DNA from: Shewanella sp. VB17
GTDB taxonomy: Bacteria; Pseudomonadota; Gammaproteobacteria; Enterobacterales; Shewanellaceae
Reading direction: 5' to 3'
DNA: 64,000 nucleotides
Assembly (NCBI RefSeq): GCF_013248905.1
Contig: NZ_JABRVS010000001.1
Coordinates: forward strand, 1,922,001 to 1,986,000
In this document: one piece after another, positions 44,835 to 53,439 of the stretch
How positions within the stretch are numbered: position 1 is the stretch's first letter
Layout: each line of letters opens with the position of its first letter
The notes under the pieces: model-generated
What the model saw: the letters and a program-made list of their open reading frames with translations, nothing else
Told to the model about the DNA's origin: nothing
Database searches by the model: none
Translations under genes and position numbers: made by a program

Positions 44835-46002
44835 TTTTGAAAAAGTATTAGCGGCCCAAGGGGTACCGCTGACCGCTGATGCGGTAACCGCGCTGATTGA
44901 GTCGGATGTGGTGGCTGCAAATTCGATTATTTCGAATAACAGCGCCATGAGTCCGTTTTGGAAACTGTTCGCCGCCTGTGTGGTAACGCCTGTTTTATGG
45001 CTGATTAAAACTCTACTGGCCAAACATGTATTACCCGCCATGTTTACTGCCACCGCTACCGAACTCTATTTAGAGCTAAAAGCGTGGGATGTGGGGTTAG
45101 AGCGTAAATCTGCGGTAAAGACCCAAGGTAATATCAGTTTTACTAAAACAGACATCAATGCCGAGGTGGTGATTAAAGCTGGCACTAAAGTGCTGAGCGA
45201 TAACAGTCTTGGCGCTGTTTATACGCTGTTAGTGCTGGCTGATACGATAATCCCAGCAAGCACGAAAACCGCCACTATTTTGTGTGAAGCTATCAGCGCG
45301 GGGGCGGGGCATAATTTAGCCTCAGGTTATTACCATGTGTTGCCAACTCAAAACGATGGGATTGCGTCTGTTAGTAATGTGGGCGATTGGATAACTCGTG
45401 CAGGCGCTGACAGTGAAAGCGATGAACAGTTGGCGCTGCGCATTCGTGATCAATTTGCCAGTGTGGGCAATTATCATATTGATGCTGTGTATCGCGGAGC
45501 CATCGCCACGTTTGCGGGTATTAGCAGTGATTTACTTTATTTTGAGCATAACGCACCACGGGGTCCGGGTACTGCTAATTGTCATGTGATGATGGATGTG
45601 GGAGAAACGCCTCAGGCCATGATTGATGACATTAATAACTACATTAATGTGCTGGGTTTTCACGGCCACGGTGATGATGTGCGGGTGCTGGCCATGGCGA
45701 CGAATCCGATAGCGCTAACGCTGGATATTTGGCATAAACATAATCTATCTGTGCACGATATTGCTGATTTGTTAGTTGGCATTGAGTCACGTATTCGCGC
45801 AGCATTTCGTTACTCTGACAATCACGAGTTAATCACTCGCACCCAACCCCAAAGCGAATTTATATTCTCACTGCTGAGCAGTGAACTGCATGCCCAATTG
45901 CCGCAACTAAAAAGCATTCGGTGGGGTAATGATGACCTCATTAGTGGCCTTGAATTGCCCCGTATCAATAGCTTAGTTATTACCAATAAGGGGGCGTTTT
46001 GA
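44815..46002 (+). CDS. Baseplate protein J
   Basis: 395 residues, gp47/J family: WDVGLERKSAVKTQGNISFT, then GDWITRAGADSESDEQLALR and LYFEHNAPRGPGTANCHVMM. It builds the baseplate wedge. Overlaps DUF2590 by 20 bp and gpI by one base. Confidence 0.92.
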   Translation: MPRPQVDFEKVLAAQGVPLTADAVTALIESDVVAANSIISNNSAMSPFWKLFAACVVTPVLWLIKTLLAKHVLPAMFTATATELYLELKAWDVGLERKSAVKTQGNISFTKTDINAEVVIKAGTKVLSDNSLGAVYTLLVLADTIIPASTKTATILCEAISAGAGHNLASGYYHVLPTQNDGIASVSNVGDWITRAGADSESDEQLALRIRDQFASVGNYHIDAVYRGAIATFAGISSDLLYFEHNAPRGPGTANCHVMMDVGETPQAMIDDINNYINVLGFHGHGDDVRVLAMATNPIALTLDIWHKHNLSVHDIADLLVGIESRIRAAFRYSDNHELITRTQPQSEFIFSLLSSELHAQLPQLKSIRWGNDDLISGLELPRINSLVITNKGAF

Positions 46003-46586
46003 TGAATCATAAAGCAATCGACACTAGCCCTAAATTGCCGAAACTGGCGCCACCGTGGTGGATGGATGGGGTAACCCTGCCGTCGACGCCTGAGCCACAA
46101 GAGCCCGCCATGTTAAGCGCTGGCATGCAGTCCTTTTGGCAGCGGGTGCGAGGCTGGTTTATTTGGCCGCTAGCCCAAAAAGACCCATTAACCTGCTCAT
46201 TAGAAATGCTCAATTTATTGGCGTGGGAGCGCAATATTAGCCGGGTGAAAGACGAACCAGAATGGCTCTATCGCAAACGGGTGAATTTTGCGTTTATTAA
46301 TGCCCGTGATGCAGGGAGTTCACAGGGGTTTATTAATATTATGAGTCGCTTGGGTGTACCTGTGTTAGCGATTGATGAGCGTAAAAGCGGCTTGGATTGG
46401 GACGTGATATCTATTGAGTTGGATGACGCGCGAGTGTTAAACGCTGCATTGCTAGGCTCAATCATTCAAGATTATGGACGCACCTGTCGCCGCTATGAAT
46501 ATGTGTCAAATAAGGCCGCATCGGTACAGCTCGCGGTGAGCGAGTGCAATAACGATTATCAAACATTAACAGCGAGAGCTCACTAA
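46002..46586 (+). CDS. Baseplate/tail protein I
   Basis: 194 residues from ATG 46002, overlapping the J stop (TGATG). WQRVRGWFIWPLAQKDPLTC, then LEMLNLLAWERNISRVKDEP and EWLYRKRVNFAFINARDAGS match Tail_P2_I. Confidence 0.9.
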   Translation: MNHKAIDTSPKLPKLAPPWWMDGVTLPSTPEPQEPAMLSAGMQSFWQRVRGWFIWPLAQKDPLTCSLEMLNLLAWERNISRVKDEPEWLYRKRVNFAFINARDAGSSQGFINIMSRLGVPVLAIDERKSGLDWDVISIELDDARVLNAALLGSIIQDYGRTCRRYEYVSNKAASVQLAVSECNNDYQTLTARAH

Positions 46587-47392
46587 TGGCACGACTGACT
46601 AACACTGGCCTTAATCTGATATCGAGCGCCGTGGGTAATGGCGTTGAACTTGAGATATCCAAATTTGTCTTTGCTAATATCCCAGAGCTTGACCATACAG
46701 CGCCTGAATCTGCTGATGAGCCTATGCCAGCACTTGAACATGTAGTATTTGAGGAGGCGCCAACCCGCACAGGTATCATTGATGAAAACCGTGTCACCTA
46801 CAGTTTAATAATGCCCAATTGCTGCGGTGATTTTAGTTTTAACTGGATTGGCTTGGTGCACACCCATGCAACGCTGGGCGACCAACTCGTTATGTTTGGC
46901 TATGTGCCATTAACCCAAAAAACTAAAACCAGAGGGCGGGTTTCGGGCAACGTGCTAACTCGTAATATGGTGGTTGAGTATCTGGGCATTGCGAACGCCA
47001 CTCCTATTGAAGTATCAGCTGAAAGCTGGATGTTTGATTTTGGTGACGAGCTGACGCTGATTAATCAGCGGATTGATGCGATTGACTCTAGAGTATCGGT
47101 GTTAGTTGAAGAGAAAAAACTGGTTGTACTAAATGCTGATAACACGTGCAAGCCAGCTTGTCGTCATCGATTTATGACTCATAGTGAGCAGAGATTACCA
47201 ATTGCAGATGACGGTAATTTAATGTCATTTGTTGTTGATTGGGCTTTAAATTTAGCCGCTGGGGACTGTCGATTAATCGCACCTATGGGGGAAAAAATTC
47301 AAATGCACGATGGTTATCATGATGATGTGTTAATTAGATCTACAGGTGTTGAATTTAGCTTATATCGAATAAATGGAGCATGGAGATTATGA
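46586..47392 (+). CDS. Tail fibre / collar protein
   Basis: 268 residues. N-terminal DUF3751-type collar domain: MARLTNTGLNLISSAVGNGV, EISKFVFANIPEL. Only about 100 residues follow the collar, short compared with P2 gpH, so the receptor-binding tip may be the next small gene. The 3' end is more AT-rich than the 5' end, a usual sign of fibre-tip exchange. Confidence 0.85.
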   Translation: MARLTNTGLNLISSAVGNGVELEISKFVFANIPELDHTAPESADEPMPALEHVVFEEAPTRTGIIDENRVTYSLIMPNCCGDFSFNWIGLVHTHATLGDQLVMFGYVPLTQKTKTRGRVSGNVLTRNMVVEYLGIANATPIEVSAESWMFDFGDELTLINQRIDAIDSRVSVLVEEKKLVVLNADNTCKPACRHRFMTHSEQRLPIADDGNLMSFVVDWALNLAAGDCRLIAPMGEKIQMHDGYHDDVLIRSTGVEFSLYRINGAWRL

Positions 47393-47706
47393 GTACTGGG
47401 GTTTTACAAAGTGGAAGTCAAAAAAGAGTATTAAGAGGTAAGTATAATGGCGCTCCTGGTGTTGTTAAAATACCGCCAGTAGATGTAAATAAATCGCATG
47501 TAAACATCACCTCTGTTGCATGGACCTCAAGTGCGGGGTCAACAGCGAGCCCAAAAGTGACGGTAGGGTCGGCAGGTTCTGTGACGGTATATTTACGTGA
47601 TAGCACAACCTTAGAAATTAATAATAAGGTGGCGTATCAGGGAGGTAATTCTTCGTCAACAAAATATGAAAACGTCCCAGTGTTTTGGGAAATTATAGAA
47701 GGGTAA
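47389..47706 (+). CDS. Small fibre-tip or tail protein, unknown
   Basis: 105 residues from ATG 47389, overlapping the fibre stop (ATGA). Ser/Thr/Val rich, beta-type: NITSVAWTSSAGSTASPKVT, VGSAGSVTVYLRDS. No tape or chaperone motif. Placed where P2 has fibre assembly gene G; it may be a separately coded distal fibre domain. Confidence 0.6.
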   Translation: MSTGVLQSGSQKRVLRGKYNGAPGVVKIPPVDVNKSHVNITSVAWTSSAGSTASPKVTVGSAGSVTVYLRDSTTLEINNKVAYQGGNSSSTKYENVPVFWEIIEG

Positions 47707-47710
47707 GCCC

Positions 47711-48271
47711 ATGAGCCAAATTGCGCTGGATGGCGAATTAATTCGCCTTAAATCATGCAAGTTAACCTTGACCATGCAACTTGCTGAGCAGGACATGTCG
47801 GGGCAAACATCCAATACGGCCAGTAGCGAACAAGGCGATAAGGCCAAGGAAATAAAAGTGACCGGCTTAATTCCGTTTACCGATAAATCCATGCTAACCC
47901 GCCTGTTTGAATTAGCATTAAGGCGCGATGATAGCGGCAATCGAAAAGTGAGCCGCATTGGATCTGATTTAGCGCGGGCGGTGAAGATTCGCCAGGTGAA
48001 ATTTTGTGGTCAAATAAACGCGCCGGAACATGGATCACTGATGGCGTGGAATGTGAGTTTTCAGTTACGGGAACATGTCAGCGTGTCTGAAGTGGCCGAG
48101 GCTCGCCAAGCAAAAAATGCTGTCAAAGTGGCTCAAAATACAGAGCAAACGGCCAGCGTGATCCCCTCTGCGGCAATAACCGATGCACCGCCAGAAATCG
48201 CCATGTCATCAGCTGAACGTTTTTTACATTACATCGATAACTCATTAGGTGATGGCGATGCGGTTACATAA
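47711..48271 (+). CDS. Baseplate complex protein
   Basis: 186 residues. MSQIALDGELIRLKSCKLTL, then IRQVKFCGQINAPEHGSLMA, NVSFQLREHVSVSEVAEARQ. Always next to the hub-spike gene in K139-like phages; a tail-tube end or baseplate adaptor. Overlaps the next gene by 20 bp. Confidence 0.7.
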   Translation: MSQIALDGELIRLKSCKLTLTMQLAEQDMSGQTSNTASSEQGDKAKEIKVTGLIPFTDKSMLTRLFELALRRDDSGNRKVSRIGSDLARAVKIRQVKFCGQINAPEHGSLMAWNVSFQLREHVSVSEVAEARQAKNAVKVAQNTEQTASVIPSAAITDAPPEIAMSSAERFLHYIDNSLGDGDAVT

Positions 48272-49682
48272 ACGCTTAACTGTAGGCACCCAAACGCTAG
48301 AAATTGCGGATTACCGTTTAGTGTTAGAGTTATCATCAGCTGGCCGTGGGATCTTTAACGTTAAAGGCGATGTTAAGCGGGGCCAAATTGTGGCCTTTGA
48401 CATAGGTTACAACAATAAGCTGCAGCGTTATTTCAGTGGCTACGTGACTAAAGTTACCCCAAGTGAAAAGGGTATGAATCGCATTGTGGTGCGGGAGTTA
48501 TCCAGCATACTCGCCGAACATTTGCCGATTAATATTCGCCATGCTACCTGCAGGCAAGTCATCACCCAGTTAGCCACTGATTGCGGCTTAAGTTTTGTGC
48601 TACCCAATAACGCAGATTACCTTGATACACCCGTCCCGAACTTTACCAGCCAAGGCACGGGTTACCAGTTATTAGCCAGTATTGGCAATATATTTACCAT
48701 TGCGGATTGTGTTTGGTACCAGCAACCGGACGGGCAAATTTATGTTGGCAGTTACCAAGACAGCCGCTGGCCATCAAGGCCAATAGACATAGACCATGGT
48801 TTAAGCAGCAATCAATTTGGTAATAGTTGGCAATTAATGGCCATGCCTGCAATGCGCCCTGGTGCGTTGGTGAATGGTCACTGCATCAAACAAGTCGAGC
48901 TTGAAAATGATGCCATGACATTAACGTGGACCGCCAGCAAAGCCGACGAACGCACCGAAAAGCGCAAAATAACCAATGTGTTTCCTGAGCTGGCTGGCGG
49001 CTATCATCTGCCAAGATGGGCTAAAGTTGTGAAACTGCCTGAACTGCCCACTATTGACGGTGAAAGGCACAGCGATGCATTTTATCCTCGCTATGGTGTT
49101 GATGTGCAGCTATTCGATGAAAACGGCAGTGATACCGAATTACTGTTACAAGCTGTGCCACTGCCATTATCTGGTGCAGGCAATCATGCAGGACAATTAG
49201 CGCCGCCCGCCATAGGGTCCATTGTAGAAATGGGCTTTGCTTATGGCAGACCCGATAAACCTTTTATTCGTTGTGTACTGCCCTTTGGCTGGGATTTACC
49301 CGCCATCAAACAAGGTGAGACTCGCACTCAAGTACGTGATGGCGTGTATCAACATATCGATGATAAGGGCAACTTCGAGAACAAAACCGATGAGTCACTA
49401 ACCGACATCATAGGTACGTTAGCCAAGCTAACGTGTGAAACCAGAACGGTAGCCGCCAGAGCAGAGCAGTCCTATTGCAGCCCTAAAACATGGCTAGGCA
49501 GTGAAGGGGAGAACGTGCTGAAACTATTGTCAGAACTCATGGCCACCGTCAGTTCACTCGCCTCAACCTGTGCCAGCCACAACCACGGCAACAGCCCGCC
49601 ACCAAATCAAGCGGGCAACTTCAGCAGCCAGTCATCACAAGCCAGCGCCCAAAAAGCCCGCCTCGACCCCATCACCAAGTAA
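48252..49682 (+). CDS. Baseplate hub-spike fusion protein (P2 gpD/gpV role)
   Basis: 476 residues from ATG 48252 (48249 GTG and 48258 ATG are alternatives). The N-terminal 250 residues look like a gp27/gpD hub: VLELSSAGRGIFNVKGDVKR, FSGYVTKVTPSE. A middle OB-fold spike part has AGQLAPPAIGSIVEMGFAYG, RPDKPFIRCVLPFGWD. The tail holds SHNHGNSPPP, a possible metal site. Last late gene; its stop is the first block of the dispersed repeat and is followed by a terminator. Confidence 0.85.
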   Translation: MAMRLHKRLTVGTQTLEIADYRLVLELSSAGRGIFNVKGDVKRGQIVAFDIGYNNKLQRYFSGYVTKVTPSEKGMNRIVVRELSSILAEHLPINIRHATCRQVITQLATDCGLSFVLPNNADYLDTPVPNFTSQGTGYQLLASIGNIFTIADCVWYQQPDGQIYVGSYQDSRWPSRPIDIDHGLSSNQFGNSWQLMAMPAMRPGALVNGHCIKQVELENDAMTLTWTASKADERTEKRKITNVFPELAGGYHLPRWAKVVKLPELPTIDGERHSDAFYPRYGVDVQLFDENGSDTELLLQAVPLPLSGAGNHAGQLAPPAIGSIVEMGFAYGRPDKPFIRCVLPFGWDLPAIKQGETRTQVRDGVYQHIDDKGNFENKTDESLTDIIGTLAKLTCETRTVAARAEQSYCSPKTWLGSEGENVLKLLSELMATVSSLASTCASHNHGNSPPPNQAGNFSSQSSQASAQKARLDPITK

Positions 49683-50043
49683 ACCAGCCCCACACCACGC
49701 CCTGAACACTCAGGGCTTTTTAATACCCAGAATAAAACCTCGAGGTAAAAGAAGGGTATTAACCCACGTAATTCATCACGCGGAATCTTTGCGCCACGGA
49801 ATCCGCACTCTTCCTCCCCCTCCTGCGCGCTCTTTATCGTCATTTTTTTGCAGTTTTCTAATACTGCAGTTCATATCGCTAGCCCGCCCAGCAGTAGGGG
49901 TCTTTCGAAGATCGAAGATCTGAAAAGATCGCGGTTTATTTCAGTGTTTTTCAGTTTTAGCGGTATGAAAGGTTAGGGCCGTGAATGGCGAAACCCGCAT
50001 AGGCTCTGGAATGTATCTCGATTTCGTGAGGTTTTTGTTGAAA
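49677..50043 (+). repeat. Dispersed repeat copy B in the prophage
   Basis: Pairs with 16394-16659; it starts at the last codons of the hub-spike gene and includes the late-operon terminator. It carries an extra segment (about 49821-49936) that is absent from copy A. The remaining 165 bp to the next gene holds nothing I recognise. Confidence 0.8.
49699..49722 (+). terminator. Terminator of the late operon
   Basis: GCCCTGA-ACAC-TCAGGGC followed by a T run, 17 bp after the last tail gene. Confidence 0.85.
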
Positions 50044-50208
50044 AGGTGTTTTTCGATATAAACATTAAATCATTTAGAATCATATTGTTAAGTTAAGCGT
50101 AAACTGAAATTGGTTAGTAGTAATTAAAGCTTACAACAACTAAATATTAGTGAAAACCAACTTATTATCTTTAAGCTTGAGCACGTTTGAAGATCATCTA
50201 AATATGCA

Positions 50209-50856
50209 TTACAGTTGGGCGGAGGTTATTTTTCCTGATTTTATATTTGATAAGTCTTTGAACACTTTTTTTAGTTGTTTTTTAGTTTCTTTTTCTTCGA
50301 AACTATCACGTCTAATAGCCCATTTAAGTACTAACCAATTAAAACTTTCAAAGAAGGAAACGTTAACTTTTTGTTTTGCATTTATGTAGCTCCTTAACAT
50401 TAAGCCAATGTATAAAACTGTAGATTTATGGCTGTTATAAAGGTAAATTTCATCATAAATGTCATGCTTCATAGCGTTTGCAGCTTCTTCCCAAGAGTTT
50501 AAAGTGTATCTAATGGCTTTAGCTTCTGAAGTCAATGCATGCTCATCTTTAGCATAGTCTTCAAGAGGAAAGTCATGTCTTTTTTTAATTGCCTTAACCA
50601 TAATATCAACATTATTAGCGTATTCTATGCTATTTAATAGAGATTGCTGGAAGTGTAATGAATTACTCTCTCTTGCTGTTCGTCTGATGTAAAAAATGTT
50701 TACTGCTGCGGCAGAAAGTGCAATTACTGCGGATAATATGATTGCACCAGCGGAGTAGTAATCAGAGTGAGCGTAAGAAATGCATGATAGGCCAAGTAAA
50801 AGCAGAAAAAGAAAATATACGATGATATAAAATGTGTAATTTTTTCTTCTATGCAT
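50209..50856 (-). CDS. Two-TM membrane protein, DUF4760-like
   Basis: 215 residues. Two N-terminal membrane segments (YIIVYFLFLLLLGLSCISY and GAIILSAVIALSAAAVNIFY), then a cytoplasmic helical domain (SLLNSIEYANNVDIMVKAIK, YTLNSWEEAANAMKHDIYDE) that resembles DUF4760. AT-rich and on the opposite strand to the late operon, in the prophage cargo slot next to attR. A superinfection-exclusion or defence role is inference from position. The older remnant has a RelA/SpoT gene in the same slot. Confidence 0.6.
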   Translation of the reverse strand: MHRRKNYTFYIIVYFLFLLLLGLSCISYAHSDYYSAGAIILSAVIALSAAAVNIFYIRRTARESNSLHFQQSLLNSIEYANNVDIMVKAIKKRHDFPLEDYAKDEHALTSEAKAIRYTLNSWEEAANAMKHDIYDEIYLYNSHKSTVLYIGLMLRSYINAKQKVNVSFFESFNWLVLKWAIRRDSFEEKETKKQLKKVFKDLSNIKSGKITSAQL

Positions 50857-50883
50857 CTTTATTTAATCCTTTAAATCTAAAGC

Positions 50884-50909
50884 AATAAAAAAGAGCTTCT
50901 CAGCTCTTT
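50884..50909 (-). terminator. Terminator after a tiny ORF
   Basis: On the minus strand AAAGAGC-TGAGAA-GCTCTTT followed by TTTATT, about 25 bp past the 13-residue ORF and upstream of the DUF4760 gene. Confidence 0.7.
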
Positions 50910-50933
50910 AACGTATTAATTAGGTTTTAATGG

Positions 50934-50975
50934 TTAGCTTAATAGACCCCAGTCTTCTTCTCTGTATGTTGCCAT
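50934..50975 (-). CDS. 13-residue ORF with strong ribosome binding site
   Basis: Encodes MATYREEDWGLLS. AAGGAAGGTGAAGC precedes the ATG and TATTATAAAA, a -10-like box, lies just before that. A terminator follows. The compact promoter-RBS-ORF-terminator unit suggests a real small transcript, perhaps a leader or regulatory peptide, or an RNA. No homologue known to me. Confidence 0.35.
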   Translation of the reverse strand: MATYREEDWGLLS

Positions 50976-51258
50976 GCTTCACCTTCCTTTTATAATATAT
51001 GCAAATTTCATTCTTCTAAGACGTTGAATCTGAAATTCTGCTTAATGCTACGAGTATCCATAACAAATCTATCAAGTAGATAAGCAGAATATAGATGATA
51101 AACTGCGTAGGTTCAACAATAATTTACCAATTTTCAGAAAAACAGCTAATAGCTTTTGATTAGTATCTGCGCGAACGACAGTAGACAGTGTAACTTGTGA
51201 CCATCCGTGGACAAAAACTTAAAGCTGTGTGGGCAATTTGTGGACATTTAGATGTGTC

Positions 51259-51286
51259 AAAGGGTTAGCCTTTCGGCTAACCCTTT
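51259..51286 (-). terminator. ssrA terminator
   Basis: A 12-bp stem AAAGGGTTAGCC / GGCTAACCCTTT with a GAAA loop as read on the minus strand, 9 bp past the tmRNA 3' end. Confidence 0.85.
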
Positions 51287-51341
51287 GTTTTAATTGGTGG
51301 AGGCGGCGGGGCTCGAACCCGCGTCCAAAAAGCCTACATCC
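51284..51341. repeat. Attachment site attR (within intact ssrA)
   Basis: 58 bp identical to 18101-18158. Here the tmRNA continues intact to the right, so integration kept ssrA functional by supplying an identical 3' end. Confidence 0.93.
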
Positions 51342-51649
51342 AAGGCGCTACATGCTTAGTCTCTCTTTTGGTTAACCAAGTACACTCCGAAAGACAGGAT
51401 TGCAATTGGCGAGTTCAGTACTATTTCGCGGTTCACCCCTGAACGTGGTTCCCTCGCTATCAAATGTAAGATGACCATCTAAGAACCAAACCCATTTGAA
51501 AAGTTTCGGCAAGATGGCTAGCTAGCCTAAGCTGCTAGAGAGTAGTTAGAGTCGTTTGCAACTATAACGGTGCGGCTTTTTACGAGGCCAACCGCCCCTC
51601 GGCATGCTCCCAGGGTTTCGAGAATCTTGTCGAATCCAAAATCGCCCCC
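51295..51649 (-). ncRNA. ssrA: tmRNA
   Basis: 355 nt. The 5' end GGGGGCGATTTTGGATTCGA and the 3' end with the T-arm GGTTCGAGCCCC-like hairpin and encoded CCA form the tRNA-like domain. The tag reading frame (51527-51559) encodes ANDSNYSLAA then TAG. With SmpB it rescues stalled ribosomes and tags the peptide for ClpXP. It sits beside smpB, its usual neighbour. The prophage lies directly downstream. Confidence 0.97.
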
Positions 51650-51661
51650 AAGTACGACATC

Positions 51662-51690
51662 ATTGTAACGCGTTGCTCACGGTTTACCAA
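51662..51690 (-). promoter_or_regulatory. ssrA promoter
   Basis: TTGGTA, 17-bp spacer, TACAAT on the minus strand, 12 bp before the mature 5' end, allowing a short leader removed by RNase P. Confidence 0.65.
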
Positions 51691-51808
51691 GCTTGTTTTA
51701 CAACGCGGACTATCGTTTGTTCGTTATCTAAGCGTTTTACGTGTATGACACGTTTTTAATAGCTTGTTTTAATGTTACTTAATACAGTGATGGATGAATA
51801 TCGAACCA

Positions 51809-52306
51809 CTATTCACCACGGGCTGCTTTTTTCATCGTGCGAGATTTTTCAACTTGCCACTCTCGCTCTTTGGTGTCTTCACGTTTATCGTGTTCTTTCT
51901 TACCTTTGCCTAGACCGATTTCTATTTTTACCCAAGCCCCTTTTTGCCAATACATTGAAATGGGTACAATGGTGTAACCTTGGCGATCTACCAGACCTTG
52001 GAGTTTATCGAGTTCACGACGTTTCAATAGCAGTTTACGTGATCGCATCGGATCACAGACCACATGGGTTGAAGCGGTATTCAATGGGGCTATAGTGCAT
52101 CCAAAGAGGTAGGCTTCGCCGGCTCTCATAAAGACATAGCTTTCAGACAAGTTGACCTTGCCCATACGAATAGACTTGACTTCCCATCCCATTAAGGACA
52201 GACCTGCTTCCATCTTTTCTTCGAACTTATAATCGAAGGTCGCGCGTTTATTACGTGCGATAGATGCGGAGGAGTTTTTTGATTTTTTTGCATTTTTATT
52301 AGCCAT
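51809..52306 (-). CDS. smpB: SsrA-binding protein SmpB
   Basis: 165 residues. RATFDYKFEEKMEAGLSLMG, then WEVKSIRMGKVNLSESYVFM and the basic tail EHDKREDTKEREWQVEKSRT are typical. It places tmRNA in the ribosomal A site. Upstream of ssrA on the same strand. Confidence 0.97.
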   Translation of the reverse strand: MANKNAKKSKNSSASIARNKRATFDYKFEEKMEAGLSLMGWEVKSIRMGKVNLSESYVFMRAGEAYLFGCTIAPLNTASTHVVCDPMRSRKLLLKRRELDKLQGLVDRQGYTIVPISMYWQKGAWVKIEIGLGKGKKEHDKREDTKEREWQVEKSRTMKKAARGE

Positions 52307-52574
52307 AGGCTGGCTATTATACTCACCGACAAAGTTTTTGGAATTGCTGTGATCGATTAATTTTTACTTTATGTAAAATATTGATGCTTTTGATTGTTTT
52401 TTATGCAAAAAATATTTTTTTTACGCTGTGTTCTAGGATCCTCAGGAGAGAAAATATGCGTTTTGCTTTGAGCGTGTTAAAATCTGGCCATAGCGATAAC
52501 TTCAGTTATCTTTTTTAGGTTAGTGTTTTAGCTTTTTGTGTTAACTTTTTATTTTAGGCAATAGAGAGAGTCGA

Positions 52575-53009
52575 ATGCCCCAGATATCCCGCAGTGTGTT
52601 AGTGCGCTTTAGTGCCATGCAGATGTATGAAATAGTGAATGATGTTGGATCTTACCAGGATTTTTTACCCGGTTGTGTCGGGGGAAAAGTATTAGCATTT
52701 GATGGGCAGACCATGCTCGCATCCGTTGATGTTGCTAAAGCTGGCATTAGTAAGACGTTTACCACAAGAAATCAAATTGTGCCTGGTAAGAGTATTCAGT
52801 TGGCGCTTGAAAATGGCCCTTTCAAATATTTAGTCGGAGAATGGCGTTTTACTGAGTTAACCTCAGATGCATGTAAAATTGATTTCGAATTAAATTTCGA
52901 ATTTTCCAGTAGTTTGGTTGATATGGCGTTTGGAAACATATTTAAAGAGTTAATGACCTCAATGGTCACGGCATTCACTGGTAGAGCAAAAGTTATTTAT
53001 AGTGAATAA
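52575..53009 (+). CDS. ratA: RatA-type START/coenzyme Q-binding protein
   Basis: 144 residues of the polyketide cyclase/COQ10 START family: MPQISRSVLVRFSAMQMYEI, DFLPGCVGGKVL, then FKELMTSMVTAFTGRAKVIY. In E. coli RatA was reported to block 70S assembly; the COQ10 similarity also points to quinone binding. Divergent from smpB and followed by rnfH, as in other gammaproteobacteria. Confidence 0.92.
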   Translation: MPQISRSVLVRFSAMQMYEIVNDVGSYQDFLPGCVGGKVLAFDGQTMLASVDVAKAGISKTFTTRNQIVPGKSIQLALENGPFKYLVGEWRFTELTSDACKIDFELNFEFSSSLVDMAFGNIFKELMTSMVTAFTGRAKVIYSE

Positions 53010-53036
53010 TGTTGTTCGCTTTAAAGAGATGTGATC

Positions 53037-53369
53037 ATGAACATAGCGCAAGAACATTTTTTGGTTGAGGTGATTTATGCCTTACCGACTCAACAAAAAC
53101 GTATTAAAGTCAATGTTGCACCTGGGACGACTTGCATCGAAGCGGTCAAACAAAGTGACATGATGCATTTTTTTCCTGATATCGATCTTAACACGGTTAA
53201 ATTGGGTATTTTTAGTCGTCAGGTTAAACATGATGAAGTGTTACTTGCGGGTCAAAGAGTTGAAATATATCGGCCTTTAATTGCTGATCCTAAAGATGTT
53301 CGTCGCAAACGAGCAGAAAAAGCCAAAGATGAAGGGCGGGTTAATAAGATCACTGGGGCTAAGCTGTAA
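53037..53369 (+). CDS. rnfH: RnfH/RatB family ubiquitin-fold protein
   Basis: 110 residues from ATG 53037 (GTG 53031 possible). FLVEVIYALPTQQKRIKVNV, then LAGQRVEIYRPLIADPKDVR, RKRAEKAKDE is the full family pattern. A beta-grasp protein paired with RatA; biochemical role unsettled. Confidence 0.92.
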   Translation: MNIAQEHFLVEVIYALPTQQKRIKVNVAPGTTCIEAVKQSDMMHFFPDIDLNTVKLGIFSRQVKHDEVLLAGQRVEIYRPLIADPKDVRRKRAEKAKDEGRVNKITGAKL

Positions 53370-53380
53370 TGCTTGATTCC

Positions 53381-53420
53381 AATAAAAAGGGCTAACGCAT
53401 ATGCGTTAGCCCTTTTTATT
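53381..53420. terminator. Bidirectional terminator between rnfH and bamE
   Basis: A perfect 40-bp inverted repeat: AATAAAAAGGGCTAACGCAT and its exact complement. A and T runs on both sides let it stop the converging transcripts. Confidence 0.92.
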
Positions 53421-53439
53421 GGATATCATTTAGCGGGCA

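Larger units (their letters stand above)
18101..51341. mobile_element. HP1/K139-type P2-like prophage integrated in ssrA
   Basis: About 33.2 kb between 58-bp direct repeats of the tmRNA 3' end. Module order: int, cI, cox, cII, replication gene A, ogr, portal and terminase (leftward), scaffold, capsid, small terminase, head completion, tail, lysis, tape measure, baseplate, fibre, hub-spike. Size and tail gene set (DUF2586 sheath, DUF2597 tube, DUF2590) resemble HP1 and K139/kappa. I see no broken structural gene, so it could be inducible; that is inference. Confidence 0.95.

Noticed and set aside
49570..49923. 117-residue ORF over the late terminator
   Set aside because: Runs through the hub-spike end and the terminator hairpin; proline-rich shadow.
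51772..52095. 107-residue plus-strand ORF over smpB
   Set aside because: Antisense shadow of smpB, with no ribosome binding site or domain.
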